Positions 18,501-28,269 of a stretch of DNA of 64,000 bases are shown here, one piece after another. Under the pieces are notes generated by a model. That model saw only the letters and a program-made list of their open reading frames with translations, was not told the origin of the DNA and searched no databases. Origin of the DNA: Phaeodactylum tricornutum CCAP 1055/1 (taxonomy: Eukaryota > Bacillariophyta > Bacillariophyceae > Surirellales > Neidiaceae); the NCBI RefSeq assembly GCF_000150955.2, contig NC_011677.1:124001-188000 (forward strand). Reading direction: 5' to 3'. A program made the translations under genes and the position numbers. The first letter of the stretch is position 1, and the number at the start of each line of letters is the position of its first letter.

Positions 18501-19736
18501 TGCGAAACAGGCTTGTTCCAAACGATCGTCGGACGTCACGTGATGCTTGGCGGGAAAGATGCGTGCCGATGACATTGGTTTCATTCCACTGGGGGTGCCT
18601 TCCTGAATGGCTCGAACGACCATGCCATCCTTGACGGCGCCATCACCGACCGAGGCAAACTCGATTCTCATGGGACACTTTTCGTGCGTGGGCCACACGT
18701 TCAAATAGGTGGTGACACCCTCATCGGATTTCGAGGACTGATAGGTGCCCCGTTCGAATAGATCGTCATCCACGACGTGCTCAAAGAGCATCGTATCGAG
18801 TTTCGTCAAAACATCATCGTTCCAGGACACAACATCGCCAAGTTGAAAGGCCCAGCTGGCATCCAGGTACTCCTTGGGAAGGCCTAGGCCGTAGATACAG
18901 CTGACGCTGGCCACTACGACGACGTCGTTGCGTGTGAGTAGCGCCCGGGTGGCTCGATGTCGGAGGACGTCAATTTCGGCGTTGACGGAGGATTTCTTGG
19001 CAATGTACTTGCCGGTGGCTTCCACAAAGGATTCGGGGACGTAGTGATTGTAGTAGGAGACGAATAGTTCGACGGCGTTGTCACCGAGGAAGGAACGTAG
19101 TTCGCGTGCCAACTGTGCGGCGAGTGTCTTGTTGTGACAAAGAACCAGTGTGGGACGACCGTGATTGGCAATCAAATGTGCCATGACTAGCGTCTTTCCC
19201 GTACCGGTAATGCCACGTAGGATGCTGAAACGATCGCCCCGTTGTAACTGGTGTGTCAGCTGAGCAATGGCTTCGGGTTGGTCTCCCGTCGGCGTGTATT
19301 TGGCCGTGACCCGAAAGTCGTTCGGTGGTAAAAGAATCGTACTGTCGACGAATTCCTCGTTGTGCTTGAATTGCGACAAGTCCACTTCTTCTTCCACGAT
19401 ATCTGGAACCGCCGCGAACAAACGGATGGCTGTCGTACCGAACGAAGCGGCACGTGAAGGAACGACGTACCGATCGACAAAGGGTCTTCCGCGACGACGG
19501 AACGGGTCGTCCGACGCCAAGGTCACCGTAGAAGCCACGAGTCTTCGCACGCACCGCGGGCTCCGAAGGGAGACGTTCATCATTCCTGTTCCTCTCACCC
19601 AGGCGTAGGAGGAACGGCGCAGCATGATGATGTATCCGACTATCACGCCGATTCGACGCCGACGCTGACGTTGGCTCTTCGAAAGAGAACGTGCGGATAG
19701 GCAAGCAAGGCTAAGCACGGAGGAATGTGTCGGCAT
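15548..19736 (-). CDS. UvrB-UvrC fusion, excinuclease subunits in one chain
   Basis: Exon 1 is 15671-19736 and exon 2 is 15548-15588. The GTGAGT...TGCAG intron is 82 bp and the product has 1368 residues. Residues 1-110 are Arg/Ser-rich, a likely organelle presequence; an ATG at codon 38 (MLRRSSYAWVRG) may be the true start. Residues 145-735 are UvrB: Walker A GITGTGKT (175-182), beta-hairpin YYNHYVPESFV, GFCSGGENYSRHL, DESH (491-494), SATPA and IVGRAAR. Residues 800-880 are the UvrC GIY-YIG nuclease (SPGVY, LYIGKAN, Glu870). Residues 1185-1368 are its RNase H-like nuclease with Asp1190, DDYSS, VDGG (Asp1271) and His1351. Bacterial UvrB verifies damage and UvrC makes both incisions. The UvrB C-terminal domain 4 and the UvrC helix-hairpin-helix tail are missing. 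Confidence 0.93.
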
Positions 19737-19900
19737 GTGCGCGTGTGCCCGTATATATATGTCAATATATGTTGTGGCGCAATAATGTCTGGTGTATGCT
19801 GATGCAAGGTCTGGTTTGGGGATGGGGAATGTTCCGTAATGAGGAACGACGGCGTCCGCGTTTTTTCAATCAACACGACTTCTGCTGCCGCTGACTGAGC

Positions 19901-19926
19901 AACAACAACAACAACAACAACAACAA
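19901..19926. repeat. (AAC)n microsatellite
   Basis: About 26 bp of uninterrupted AAC units in the upstream region of the UvrB-UvrC gene, about 165 bp from its first ATG. Confidence 0.85.
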
Positions 19927-20495
19927 ATCTCCAACAGCAACTTCCAAAAAGGGAACTGACACTGAGTGCGAGCTACGGCACCGCCGTCCGTGGTGGGTTA
20001 TGGTGGGGTACCTACTGTTCTTTTATGCATCGGCAGAGAAAAAGGCAATCCCAGACAAAAAAATTCGTGCCAACGAACCAAGAATCCAGGAACACTTTTT
20101 CCCCACGAGGTGGGTGAGGAACCCTCAATCATCGTTCTAATAGGGTTAAACAAAGAAGAGAACGTCTCACCCGCAGCACTTTTCGTCGGCACTCCCTGTC
20201 ACACCGTCACTCCGGCAAGCCAATACCGTTTACCTCTGCCTATTCCAATCTTTACTAGTGACAGCAGTATGTGTCGGTTGTGTCGGATAAGCCCGGCCTG
20301 TCTCTTTACCCTCTCTCTCGTTACTGTTACAGTCAGTTACTATTAGATGATAGCATGTAGTAGATTCTGGAGCTCTTTAGACTAGAGGCTCTACTAGGAA
20401 GACAGACTGCCGCGTCAAATCTCGCTACTTGTTGTTGATGTTGACGGAGGAATTCAATTGGTATTCTACTTTGTATTATTGTTTATTTATCAATA

Positions 20496-20505
20496 CTCAC
20501 AGTCA
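20496..20505 (+). promoter_or_regulatory. CTCACAGTCA decamer
   Basis: Exact copy lying 128 bp from the 3' end of the LPMO-like gene and about 760 bp upstream of the UvrB-UvrC start. Confidence 0.4.
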
Positions 20506-20632
20506 CCTCTGACTATAAGTCATTCGTTTTGGAGACAAATGATTGGCATTGGGGGTACCAATTATGCTCTCTAGCCAAGTGTAAGACACACAACCACTGG
20601 GTTCCCTTGGCTCGCGAGGGTTCCGCAACGCT

Positions 20633-22141
20633 TCACACGTTGTTTCCGTGACGAAGAACACGAACGTTGCGGTTGCGATTCCTACCGTTGCCTTCGTCGC
20701 GGGTACAGTCGCAGGTATTGGCGTGGACACCCCAACACATTTCGCCGTCGACACAATCCTGGTCGACTCCACAAGTAGGGCCACACCGCTCCCGCGCATT
20801 CAACTCGTCCACGCCGCAACGAGGCGTCGTCGTTGCCCGCGACAGGTCCGGACAAATCACGAACCCTGGACGGGCATTATCGCAATAGTTCGCGTGGACG
20901 CTCCAGCACCATTCGCCGACGCCGCAATCGTTGCTGCCGACGCACACGCTACCGCAGTTGCCACGGGCGTCGAGTTCGGAAACACCACAGCGACTCTCTG
21001 TGGAAAGAGTCCAGTTTGCCGGTGAGTCTACAGTAGGAGACGACGTCTGCGTAGCAACTACCGGAGCACTCGTAGGCGTGGACACGGGAGCCACCGTCAC
21101 GACTGGACCGTCGTTGCAGTATGCTGCCGTACTGCCACAATGGCCAAAGCGCGAGCAGCACAGTGCACTATCGGGACATATTCCATTGCCGATATTGCCA
21201 TCCCCGCAAGTACCTGCTACACCGCCGTTCGCATCGCCAACGGGAGATTGGGTCGGACTCACCATCGACGCGGTCGGACTCGGCGCCACGTACGGTGCTA
21301 ACGTGGCGCTGGAAGCCGAAGGCGCCGGTACGGGCGCAGGCGTGGTTGGAGGTGCGGTGACGCCCCCGCCATTGCTACTAATGGCTACTTCGGCGCAGTT
21401 CCAGAACTGCTCCGGCCCACCGATTCCATCCGAAGGAATAATACCGCAATCAGGTAGACCAGCGTACCCAGGGTTGGGCCACTCCGACGGAAAAGCATAG
21501 TCATCGTAGCCGTCATGTTTGCACGAATTGGCCGTCAAGTAGTGCCATTGCAGCAAGACCAAGTCCCCTTGAATATCCTCGGGAAGTTTCATACGGTAAC
21601 GGTAGAATGCCCCGGGTACGGTACCGTCGGTAGCAATGAGAGTGGGTTCATACGTCAGAGGTGGAATGTATGCGCGACTTGGATAATTCGAGTCTTTGGG
21701 AGCACCGTACAACAAGTCTTGGACAAACTCGAGTGGATGCGATTTGAAACATTCTTCTGTTGGTGCGATACCGGGGACAACCGGACAGGCATAAAAGTTA
21801 AAATGCCCCTTGTGATGTGCCGTCAACACCACATCGAAATCGATCTCACCACCCTTTGGGAATGTTCCTTGAATGTTGGCGGGCATGACCCCTCCCACGG
21901 CGCTGGGAGGGAAATCGTAATTGGTGTTGCTCAGCAATCCACATGCGGCGAGTGTGCCACCGATGTTGAGACACTGCGGGCAAAATTCCTTCTGCGGATC
22001 GGAGCTTGTTCCTCCATAGCCGACACCGTCTTCGGCGGCGACGTAGTTTCGACTACGCGGGCTCTTCAGGTAGCCGTGGGCGTCCACCGCAGGACCCCAG
22101 AAGGAAGCAATGAAGAGGAAGACTTGGGGAGAGAAGTGCAT
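20633..22141 (-). CDS. Secreted LPMO-like protein with hevein-type domain
   Basis: 502 residues from the ATG at 22141. The signal peptide ends WGPAVDA, and cleavage leaves His22 as the first mature residue (HGYLKSPRSRNY). An N-terminal His is the hallmark of copper lytic polysaccharide monooxygenases. A second metal His is probably in TAHHKGHFNFY (109-113), completing the histidine brace. The catalytic domain runs to about residue 260. A Pro/Thr/Ser linker precedes a chitin-binding type 1 (hevein-like) module: CGDGNIGNGICP, then ALCCSRFGHCGST and YCND. Another linker and two tandem Cys-rich repeats follow (CGVSELDARGNCG with EWCWSVHANYC; CGVDELNARERCG with EMCWGVHANTC). Such enzymes oxidatively cleave chitin or cellulose. 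The LPMO family number is uncertain. Confidence 0.82.
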   Translation of the reverse strand: MHFSPQVFLFIASFWGPAVDAHGYLKSPRSRNYVAAEDGVGYGGTSSDPQKEFCPQCLNIGGTLAACGLLSNTNYDFPPSAVGGVMPANIQGTFPKGGEIDFDVVLTAHHKGHFNFYACPVVPGIAPTEECFKSHPLEFVQDLLYGAPKDSNYPSRAYIPPLTYEPTLIATDGTVPGAFYRYRMKLPEDIQGDLVLLQWHYLTANSCKHDGYDDYAFPSEWPNPGYAGLPDCGIIPSDGIGGPEQFWNCAEVAISSNGGGVTAPPTTPAPVPAPSASSATLAPYVAPSPTASMVSPTQSPVGDANGGVAGTCGDGNIGNGICPDSALCCSRFGHCGSTAAYCNDGPVVTVAPVSTPTSAPVVATQTSSPTVDSPANWTLSTESRCGVSELDARGNCGSVCVGSNDCGVGEWCWSVHANYCDNARPGFVICPDLSRATTTPRCGVDELNARERCGPTCGVDQDCVDGEMCWGVHANTCDCTRDEGNGRNRNRNVRVLRHGNNV

Positions 22142-23620
22142 GGTAGAACTTTGCTTGCTGTTAATGAATTGTGTTTCCGATTGCAATGTGCGAAAATTGT
22201 GAGGACTTGGAATTAGCAGGAATCAGGCACAATCGTGCCTAGTTGCCGAATGTGGGGGACATGGATCTTGTGAAAATGATATTCACAAGATTGACGCAAC
22301 AAGTAATCTTGTTAAACTTTCTATACCGTTCCTGATCTCACAAATTTAGAGGAATGTAAATGTTGGTTTATTTACCAGTTAAATAGGTTGGTCGTTTTAA
22401 ATCCACAATGCCTTTTCTAAACCTGCACAAGCCGCAAAGTTTCTATAGGTCATTTCAAATAAAGGATTGTTTCTCCGCTCTACTAACAGTAAAGTAAGAT
22501 CGGACAAAAAGAAGGAACGAACATCTACAGTGACCATCCTGATTGACTTTTTTGAGACATACTACATCAGAAGTTGTCTTGATTTAGAATGTATACCGGT
22601 AGTTGATGACAGGGAACGCATGAAAACCATAAGACAGTTCACAGTTCCGCCGTCCCGGAAGCGAAAATTCTCGCGAGCGCAATATTAGGGCACGCCTCGT
22701 GTCCTCATGGGACGGTATTGCGATGGCTTTACTTGCCAAAACTGAACCAATTTATATCCTACATCCTCATCGCCCCCTAAGCCTTGCTTTATCTTAGTCT
22801 CAATCAAGCGTTCTAAATGTCAAGTTGCATCTGCTTTCCGTCAAATCTAATTGAGAGTTGTTTCCTTGGTAACGGTCAGAGAAGTTGTGAGGCGTCCTCT
22901 GATCAGCTTCTCGTATAATTTGGGGCATACTTGCGATTAACTCCCGTCGCTTAAAGGGCTACTTGCCCGAACCCTCGTGCCAGTGCTCCAATTCAGGGTA
23001 GGAGTGCACCCGTTTGATCCGATTTGCCAAACCATTCCACTGATCTCTAAAGCAGTTCCCTGCACTAGACGTTTGTCCCAGATTTGCAAATTGTTGGCGA
23101 TAGAAACAACCACATATCGGGATATTGCTTTAGTGTTCCACAGCGGCAACGGGTAGTGTTGCGCCCCCAAGCTTGTTTGTGTGTGCACACAGTAAAATCC
23201 TAGCCATCATTGCTCGACATACTATGTATAGAATGCACATCGTGAACGGATGAAAAAAGTGAAGACGCGTTGCCTTTTACATTCCTCAATTGTCAGGGGA
23301 TGCATGGTCTGTATATTCAACGATGGAAGGAGTGCGTCAAATGAGGTGACATGTTCCAATCACCACATCGTTAGACTCATGGTAGCCGGTTAATCGTTTG
23401 CGTCAGAAACGCGTGGTATGTAAAAGGTACGTTGGTTACAACTTAAAGTAATTGTAAGCCGCCTAGCCTAGCGAATTTCTAGACAAAACCTCTACACCCA
23501 AATTGGTTGACGACATTTTTACAGTCTTAGTTTGGCTCCGAGATACACACAAGGCTATCTAAAAGTCAAAAGTCTTGCAGAGTTCACGCTTTTCCATGGA
23601 GCTAGACGGTTGAAACATAC
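22142..23620. other. Long intergenic region, no gene seen
   Basis: 1479 bp, the largest gene-free gap in the window, AT-rich upstream of the LPMO-like gene. Short frames (22467-22688 plus, 22937-23188 minus) show no domain or targeting signal. No copy of the decamer. Confidence 0.5.
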
Positions 23621-24126
23621 TTAGTGGTGGCCCGGGGCTCCTCCGTGCTTGTCGTAGTATTCGTGCATGGCGTCCTTTTCAATCGCGTGGCGGTGCTGGA
23701 CTGCCTTGTCTGTCGACAGCAAAAACATAGAATGCAAGCAACAAATGTGAGATGTCGATCCGTGCCAATTGCCGTAGCCATTTTCTCGACCAGACATCCG
23801 TACAACAAAATCATCAACGAGAGCGCAATATCTTCACGTACAATCGCGGGCGGAATAACTCGCCGTGTACATAATGGCCGAGATGGCGAACATCATATGC
23901 CACAGAGGCTTGACACTGTAACCAAACGCCGAGAGAAACGTATTTGTGAGATGAGGAAAAGGTTAGAGTGCTTTTGTCTGTCATCGGCGGATTCGAAATC
24001 TACGTACGATCCGGACTTCATCAATGGATGATAGTAATTGTGGCTGCGCTCCAAGAAAGTCTTCCAAGACTGCACGTAAAAGGCCGGGGTCAATGCCTTG
24101 CCGACGGCATTTGCGATTCCTGACAT
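23621..24126 (-). CDS. Small mitochondrial F-ATP synthase subunit f-like protein
   Basis: Three exons (24008-24126, 23842-23915, 23621-23709), each intron GTACGT...ACAG (92 and 132 bp), give 93 residues. It starts MSGIANAVGKALTPAFYVQS, continues WKTFLERSHNYYHPLMKSGS, and after the first junction reads VKPLWHMMFAISAIMYTAS, a single membrane span introduced by a KPLWH motif. The tail is charged and His-rich: EKDAMHEYYDKHGG ending in GHH. Size, one span and the Lys-Pro-Leu-Trp-His entry resemble subunit f of mitochondrial ATP synthases, a stator/dimerisation component. This is a family-level guess. Splice junctions were chosen because both restore frame and keep the conserved-looking sequence. 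Confidence 0.65.
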
Positions 24127-24612
24127 GGTGGCTAGAATCTATGATAGATTATGACAAAACCAACACACACAAGGCGAGTCCGGTGTGTGATACTCTCGGG
24201 TATTGTTGATCGATACCCGCCAACGCAAGAAAAAAGGAACACTTGCGCGTGCAGCGGCGGTCTCTCTCGCTGCGTATTCCAGTAGGGACGCTGAAACACA
24301 GGACGTAGTGCTGACGTGCTATTGTTGCGAATGTGATATCCTCTGTCTTGAGATTGTCGTCATTCCACATTCCATAGGAACGAGAGTAGCAAATCCACCC
24401 GGCCGTACAATGTATTCGTATCGTGCCAAAACAATCCGGTCACGAATTGTGAAACTGCGTCACAAATCCTTGGGGGGACAACGAAATTTATTGTGCCAGT
24501 TACATCCGGCAAAATCATACCCGTTGATACTATCATCGCGTCGAGTTGACGACAGCGAGGCGTAGCTGCGATTCCCAGTCTCACACGATCTCGGCGACTC
24601 TCGTACCACACC
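24127..24612. other. Divergent intergenic region, no gene seen
   Basis: 486 bp between divergent genes encoding a mitochondrial-type and a plastid-type protein. Minus-strand frames that extend from here into 25179 are antisense shadows of the next gene. Confidence 0.5.
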
Positions 24613-25505
24613 ATGCGATTGGTAATTGTGATACTCGGAATTGTCTGTTTGGCACATCGAGCTGCGCCGTTCACGTCGCTTGGGGCCTCTCGAGGACTCC
24701 AGGCCCGACGCGCCTTTCGTTTGCGTGAGAAACAATCCGACAACGACACCGATCCCTCGACCATAGACGACGACGGTTTGAGGGTGGAAAAGGTGGAAGA
24801 CCCGGAGCGTCGTAATCTGATTATCAACGCGGTCGGTGCTGGTCTGTTGCTGTCGTCGGGCGTAGCGAGTGCCCAGCTCTACGTGTCGCAAGTGTACACG
24901 CCCGGAGGCTTCCAGCGTCTGCCGTCGATGCAATTCGTGGCCGCCTTGGGCGATCCCAACGCCCGCGAAGGAATGGGCGCTGACCAGTGGGGAATTTGGC
25001 GGGACGATCCCGGTCCGCGGGGGGTCTGGCTGAGGAATTTCGACAAATTGGAACAAGCAGACTACGTGGCGCCCGTCGGCTGGAAATTCGACACGGCAGA
25101 TTGGTGGCTGGAAGAGCATGGTGAGTGTCTGATGAGAAGAATAAGAGATTTTTATCGACAAGTCACGGGCACTGACCATCCCATATTGGATTGGTAGGCA
25201 TCATTATGGAAGCCCCGCAGTTTCCTGTTCCTGCGGGGCGCTATCTCGTTACCGGCGGACGCATGGTCACCACTGGCCTGACCATTGGAGCGGACGGCTC
25301 GTGGAAGCTAGACGAAGGGAAGCTGTACGATGTGACGCACCTGCCGTGTCGGTCAGCCCGGTACCGACCCAACGATGGAGGCGGTTCTCCCTACACGGCA
25401 AAGGGCTCGGACTTTCCCGTTATCCCCGGAGCCGAAATGCCCAAGGTGCCCGGCTGCGATAAACAGGACTACGCAGTTCTATTTCTTGTTGGCAAAGCAA
25501 CATAA
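24613..25505 (+). CDS. Plastid-targeted conserved protein of unknown function
   Basis: Exons 24613-25120 and 25198-25505 (GTGAGT...GTAG intron, 77 bp) give 271 residues. The signal peptide is MRLVIVILGIVCLAHRA, followed by APFTS, an Ala-(Pro)-Phe junction typical of diatom plastid presequences. A hydrophobic stretch around residues 72-92 (INAVGAGLLLSSGVASA) could be a membrane or second targeting segment. The mature domain is dense in conserved-looking strings: DPGPRGVWLRNF, APVGWKFDTADWWLEEHG, IIMEAPQFPVPAGRYLVTGG and DVTHLPCRSARY. The single Cys in THLPCRSARY and the Trp-rich segment suggest a compact beta domain, perhaps a thylakoid-associated factor. I recognise the style of a protein conserved in photosynthetic eukaryotes but cannot name a function. 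Confidence 0.8.
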
Positions 25506-25630
25506 GCGAGTAGTGGATGTATGCGCTCAACGACGGATTATTCAGTTCGTGATGGCTAGGGAATCTGTCAAGTGCATCCATCCTCTATTGACGACAGACA
25601 ACAAATGGCAATGCTCTGCTTACGAAAGTT

Positions 25631-25640
25631 TGACTGTGAG
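25631..25640 (-). promoter_or_regulatory. CTCACAGTCA decamer (reverse)
   Basis: Exact reverse copy about 400 bp upstream of RPN12 and 126 bp past the preceding gene's stop. Confidence 0.4.
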
Positions 25641-25710
25641 CCAGTGGATAGAGCAACTAACAGCAATATGCCCAGTTGAAATTTCCAACCAATGTAGACT
25701 ATAGTCTTTT

Positions 25711-25720
25711 TGACAGTGAA
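25711..25720 (-). promoter_or_regulatory. TTCACTGTCA decamer (reverse)
   Basis: Second reverse copy 80 bp downstream of the one at 25631, about 320 bp from the RPN12 start. Confidence 0.4.
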
Positions 25721-26036
25721 CGCCGAGAAAAAGCCTGCATTTTACGGATGGAGGAGGGTGAGGAATGACATACTGTTACAGTTCCTGTGACTTCGTACGA
25801 GTCAACCCCAAGGGTTTCGACCCTATTATTAGGGTTACAGTTTGTACAATTCATCAACATTCGCCAAGCTTCCCGGACGGCAGGCACGCACGCGAGCGCT
25901 CGAAAATGCCCATCTGCAACGATGGACCGAGCCGAATCGGAAGAGTTTCTTCTCTCGACCAAAGCATTACAATCCCTCCAAAAGAATTTCAACAAAACTA
26001 CCATAATTAAAACGCTCTTTCTGTAGAACACCGAGT

Positions 26037-26783
26037 ATGAGTCTGGATTCTCTGCTCTCCGAGCTGAAAACTCTCGTAGAAAACGGTGATGTTGCTCAAG
26101 GCAAAGCCGTGCTGAGCAAACTCAAAATTGCCATCTTGGAAGGTGCGGACGGATCTCCGGAGACTCTGCAAAAGTCTTGTTCCGCTTTGGAACTTGGAGT
26201 TTTATTAGCCGTGGCGGACAATGACCTGGACGCATTTGGACGAAACATGGCACAACTGCAACCTTACTACATGTCGGGTGTAGCGAGTACGCGAAAGGCA
26301 CACATTATGGGGCTGAATCTGATGCATTTGTTGGTGGAGAATCGTCTTTCCGAGTTTCATTCGGAACTAGAACTGCTTTCCGAAAAAGAAGCCGCAGATC
26401 CGCTCATCAGCTTTCCGATTGGTTTGGAACGCAAACTCATGGTCGGTATCTACGATGAAGTATTGGCGGGCAAGATTCCGAATCCGTCCTATCAGTTGTT
26501 CATGGAGCACTTGTTGCAAACGGTACGAGATTCCATTGCCGATTGCATCGAAGTTTCCTACAAAACTTTAAAACTCAAGGACGCAGCAGAAATGATGAAA
26601 TTTTCGAACGTTGCGGAACTTCAAGACTACATCCAGAATTTCCGTGATGACTGGATTGTGGAAGCTGGGGATTTATTGACTTTTCAGCCTCCCAGCACAA
26701 TACCGGCTGCTACCGATATTCCATCGATGGAGTACATCAAGCAGTCTCTCACTTATGCAACGGAAATGGAGCGAATCGTGTAA
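26037..26783 (+). CDS. RPN12: 26S proteasome lid subunit RPN12 (PSMD8)
   Basis: 248 residues in one exon, close to the usual length of the family. Helical repeats fill the N-terminal half: LELGVLLAVADNDLDAFGRN, then QLQPYYMSG and LMHLLVENRLSEFHSELELL. A typical PCI/winged-helix region follows: IGLERKLMVGIYDEVLAGKI, DSIADCIEVSYKTLKLKDA, then AEMMKFSNVAELQDYI. RPN12 is the last subunit to join the proteasome lid and helps the lid dock on the base; it acts in cytosol and nucleus. The chain ends with an EYIKQSLTYATEMERIV helix, as expected for the C-terminal helix of RPN12 that enters the lid helical bundle. It is convergent with thiamine pyrophosphokinase, 98 bp apart. Confidence 0.93.
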   Translation: MSLDSLLSELKTLVENGDVAQGKAVLSKLKIAILEGADGSPETLQKSCSALELGVLLAVADNDLDAFGRNMAQLQPYYMSGVASTRKAHIMGLNLMHLLVENRLSEFHSELELLSEKEAADPLISFPIGLERKLMVGIYDEVLAGKIPNPSYQLFMEHLLQTVRDSIADCIEVSYKTLKLKDAAEMMKFSNVAELQDYIQNFRDDWIVEAGDLLTFQPPSTIPAATDIPSMEYIKQSLTYATEMERIV

Positions 26784-26881
26784 CTATACGAACCAAACAC
26801 ACAGGGCATCCAGTAAACAGACGTTCCGTAGAACCAAATCCGAGCGCAAAGATAGATTTATTAACTTTGACTGCACCTACA

Positions 26882-27649
26882 CTATGTTAGGTCGCAGGAA
26901 CTTCCACTCGTGACTTCGGCAGTGAATATGAGAGGATGGGAGTTGCGAACGGTAACCTTGTCTTCGACCACTCGGTTGGAGGTCGAAACCAAGCCGCCGA
27001 AAGCCGTATGTTGGTTTTCCAAATTCCACTGCAAACCAGTGGTAGACACAGAGTCGCAGGGTACACTCAAGGGTATTAATCCGCAAGTTGGACCCTCACC
27101 GGGAACAGTCGGATCCGTGATTTCTTTGGAATGTACCAGGTATATTTCGTGGTTTTGGTCGGCTGGTAGGAGTATCGCACAGGTTTGGTCATCGTACAAC
27201 CAAAGTTCGTCAAAGCGAGAGTCCCATTTATACAAAGCTTGGAAGCATCCCATTTCCTGGTCGAACCTTCCACCAAACGCCCCATAGACGCAGCAGCTTT
27301 TGTATCCTTCTCGTTCCACAGCGGTCAGGGCCTTGTCTAGATCGTTGCTGTTCTGATCGGATTCCCGCTCAATGACACAACCAAGCTGCCGATAGTGGTC
27401 ACGTACGTGATCGTCCAAAGAATCCAAATCCCCTCGTATCAAAGAAGGAACGTAGTCCTTTCCTCGCGTTGCCTTGTGTAGTCGATTCGCCCCGCCATCG
27501 GCACAAACGCGGTACGCCGCATTCTTCCACAGGGCGTCGAATAGCGGACTTGGTGGTTGTCGGATCGGGGAATTCAAAATCACGAGTGCCGATTTTGGGG
27601 GCGCAATACCACCACCCTTGTTCGTCAATGGACTGACGTGAGTACGCAT
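26882..27649 (-). CDS. TPK1: Thiamine pyrophosphokinase
   Basis: 255 residues in one exon. Family motifs run in order: LVILNSPI, the VCADGGANRLH loop that binds substrate, LIRGDLDSL (metal-binding Asp residues), DQNSNDLDKAL, VYGAFGGRFDQ and the C-terminal TTGLQWNLENQ with the conserved Trp that stacks on thiamine. The enzyme transfers pyrophosphate from ATP to thiamine, making the cofactor thiamine diphosphate. A short extension of about 25 residues before the first strand contains no strong targeting signal, so a cytosolic location is the simplest reading. It matches the length of animal and plant TPK domains. The start ATG lies in ACTCACGTACT-type sequence without an obvious intron. Confidence 0.93.
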   Translation of the reverse strand: MRTHVSPLTNKGGGIAPPKSALVILNSPIRQPPSPLFDALWKNAAYRVCADGGANRLHKATRGKDYVPSLIRGDLDSLDDHVRDHYRQLGCVIERESDQNSNDLDKALTAVEREGYKSCCVYGAFGGRFDQEMGCFQALYKWDSRFDELWLYDDQTCAILLPADQNHEIYLVHSKEITDPTVPGEGPTCGLIPLSVPCDSVSTTGLQWNLENQHTAFGGLVSTSNRVVEDKVTVRNSHPLIFTAEVTSGSSCDLT

Positions 27650-27949
27650 GGAATAGTACGTGCGAATACGAAAGGGTTAAATCGGTATCTTATCCACCGA
27701 CGGCGTGGACAAAGAATTTCGATGCTCGAGCGGGAGAAATTATCTGGGTCGCATTCAGTGTACAAAGTAAATTTTATAAAACAAGCTGGTGGGTGTTGAT
27801 TTGCAGGCAGGCTTCAGGAACAAAGGTGTATCCTGGGTTTGGAAGGTGCTTAACAGGTTGGAGAGTCTATGGAGGGATGGAATACAAAAAAAGGGAAACC
27901 AGATTGTCAGAATGAAAAGAAGCTCGAAGGCTTTTTTGCTGTCTTCCCG
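27650..27949. other. Intergenic region, no gene seen
   Basis: 300 bp upstream of thiamine pyrophosphokinase and downstream of a small minus-strand membrane-protein gene. It includes an A-run at 27886-27891. Confidence 0.4.
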
Positions 27950-28153
27950 TCAATCGAACAGATAGGTATGACGTACAGACTCTGTGATTGATTGGGCGTG
28001 AATCAGCAACAGGACGTGCAAAATCGCGCCGACAATCCCCAAACTGCCCACCACACGATTCAGACCCAACACGGGAACGGCATAGCTCTTTCGCGCAAGT
28101 GACGTGTTTCGAACCGCGGCGTCAACCACCGAGGGGTTTGCGAAATCGACCAT
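27950..28153 (-). CDS. Small single-span membrane protein, 67 aa
   Basis: An ATG at 28153 opens a 68-codon frame starting MVDFANPSVVDAAVRN. A polar, mildly basic N-terminal half is followed by one hydrophobic helix (VVGSLGIVGAILHVLLLIHA) and a short tail ending RHTYLFD. The form is that of a small subunit of a respiratory or other membrane complex, but I recognise no family. In-frame codons extend upstream to 28192. The later ATG is preferred because CCCATGG gives a better context. It is divergent from the DUF3007 gene with only 116 bp between starts, so the two may share a promoter. Support is moderate, since the frame is short. Confidence 0.5.
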   Translation of the reverse strand: MVDFANPSVVDAAVRNTSLARKSYAVPVLGLNRVVGSLGIVGAILHVLLLIHAQSITESVRHTYLFD

Positions 28154-28269
28154 GGGTGTGAGGATCAACACAGCCTGACTATTCGTGTACAAATTGCAAC
28201 GCTTGAGCCTGCAGTGTATTCAAAGCGTCACTAATTTCACATTGTTCCGCAACTTCTACCTTAGGGACT

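Larger units (their letters stand above)
19737..20632. other. Intergenic region with AAC repeat, no gene seen
   Basis: 896 bp upstream of the UvrB-UvrC gene and downstream of the LPMO-like gene. It contains an (AAC)n microsatellite at 19901-19926 and the decamer at 20496. No supported gene. Confidence 0.5.
25506..26036. other. Intergenic region with two decamers
   Basis: 531 bp upstream of RPN12. TGACTGTGAG at 25631 and TGACAGTGAA at 25711 are both reverse-oriented copies of the recurrent decamer. No gene seen. Confidence 0.5.

Noticed and set aside
22937-23188. 83-codon minus-strand frame, checked as a possible repeat or element fragment
   Set aside because: No flanking repeats and no recognisable domain; nothing supports an element.
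24460-25179. 239-codon minus-strand frame
   Set aside because: It lies antisense to the plastid-targeted gene at 24613, has Arg/His-rich shadow composition and no domain.
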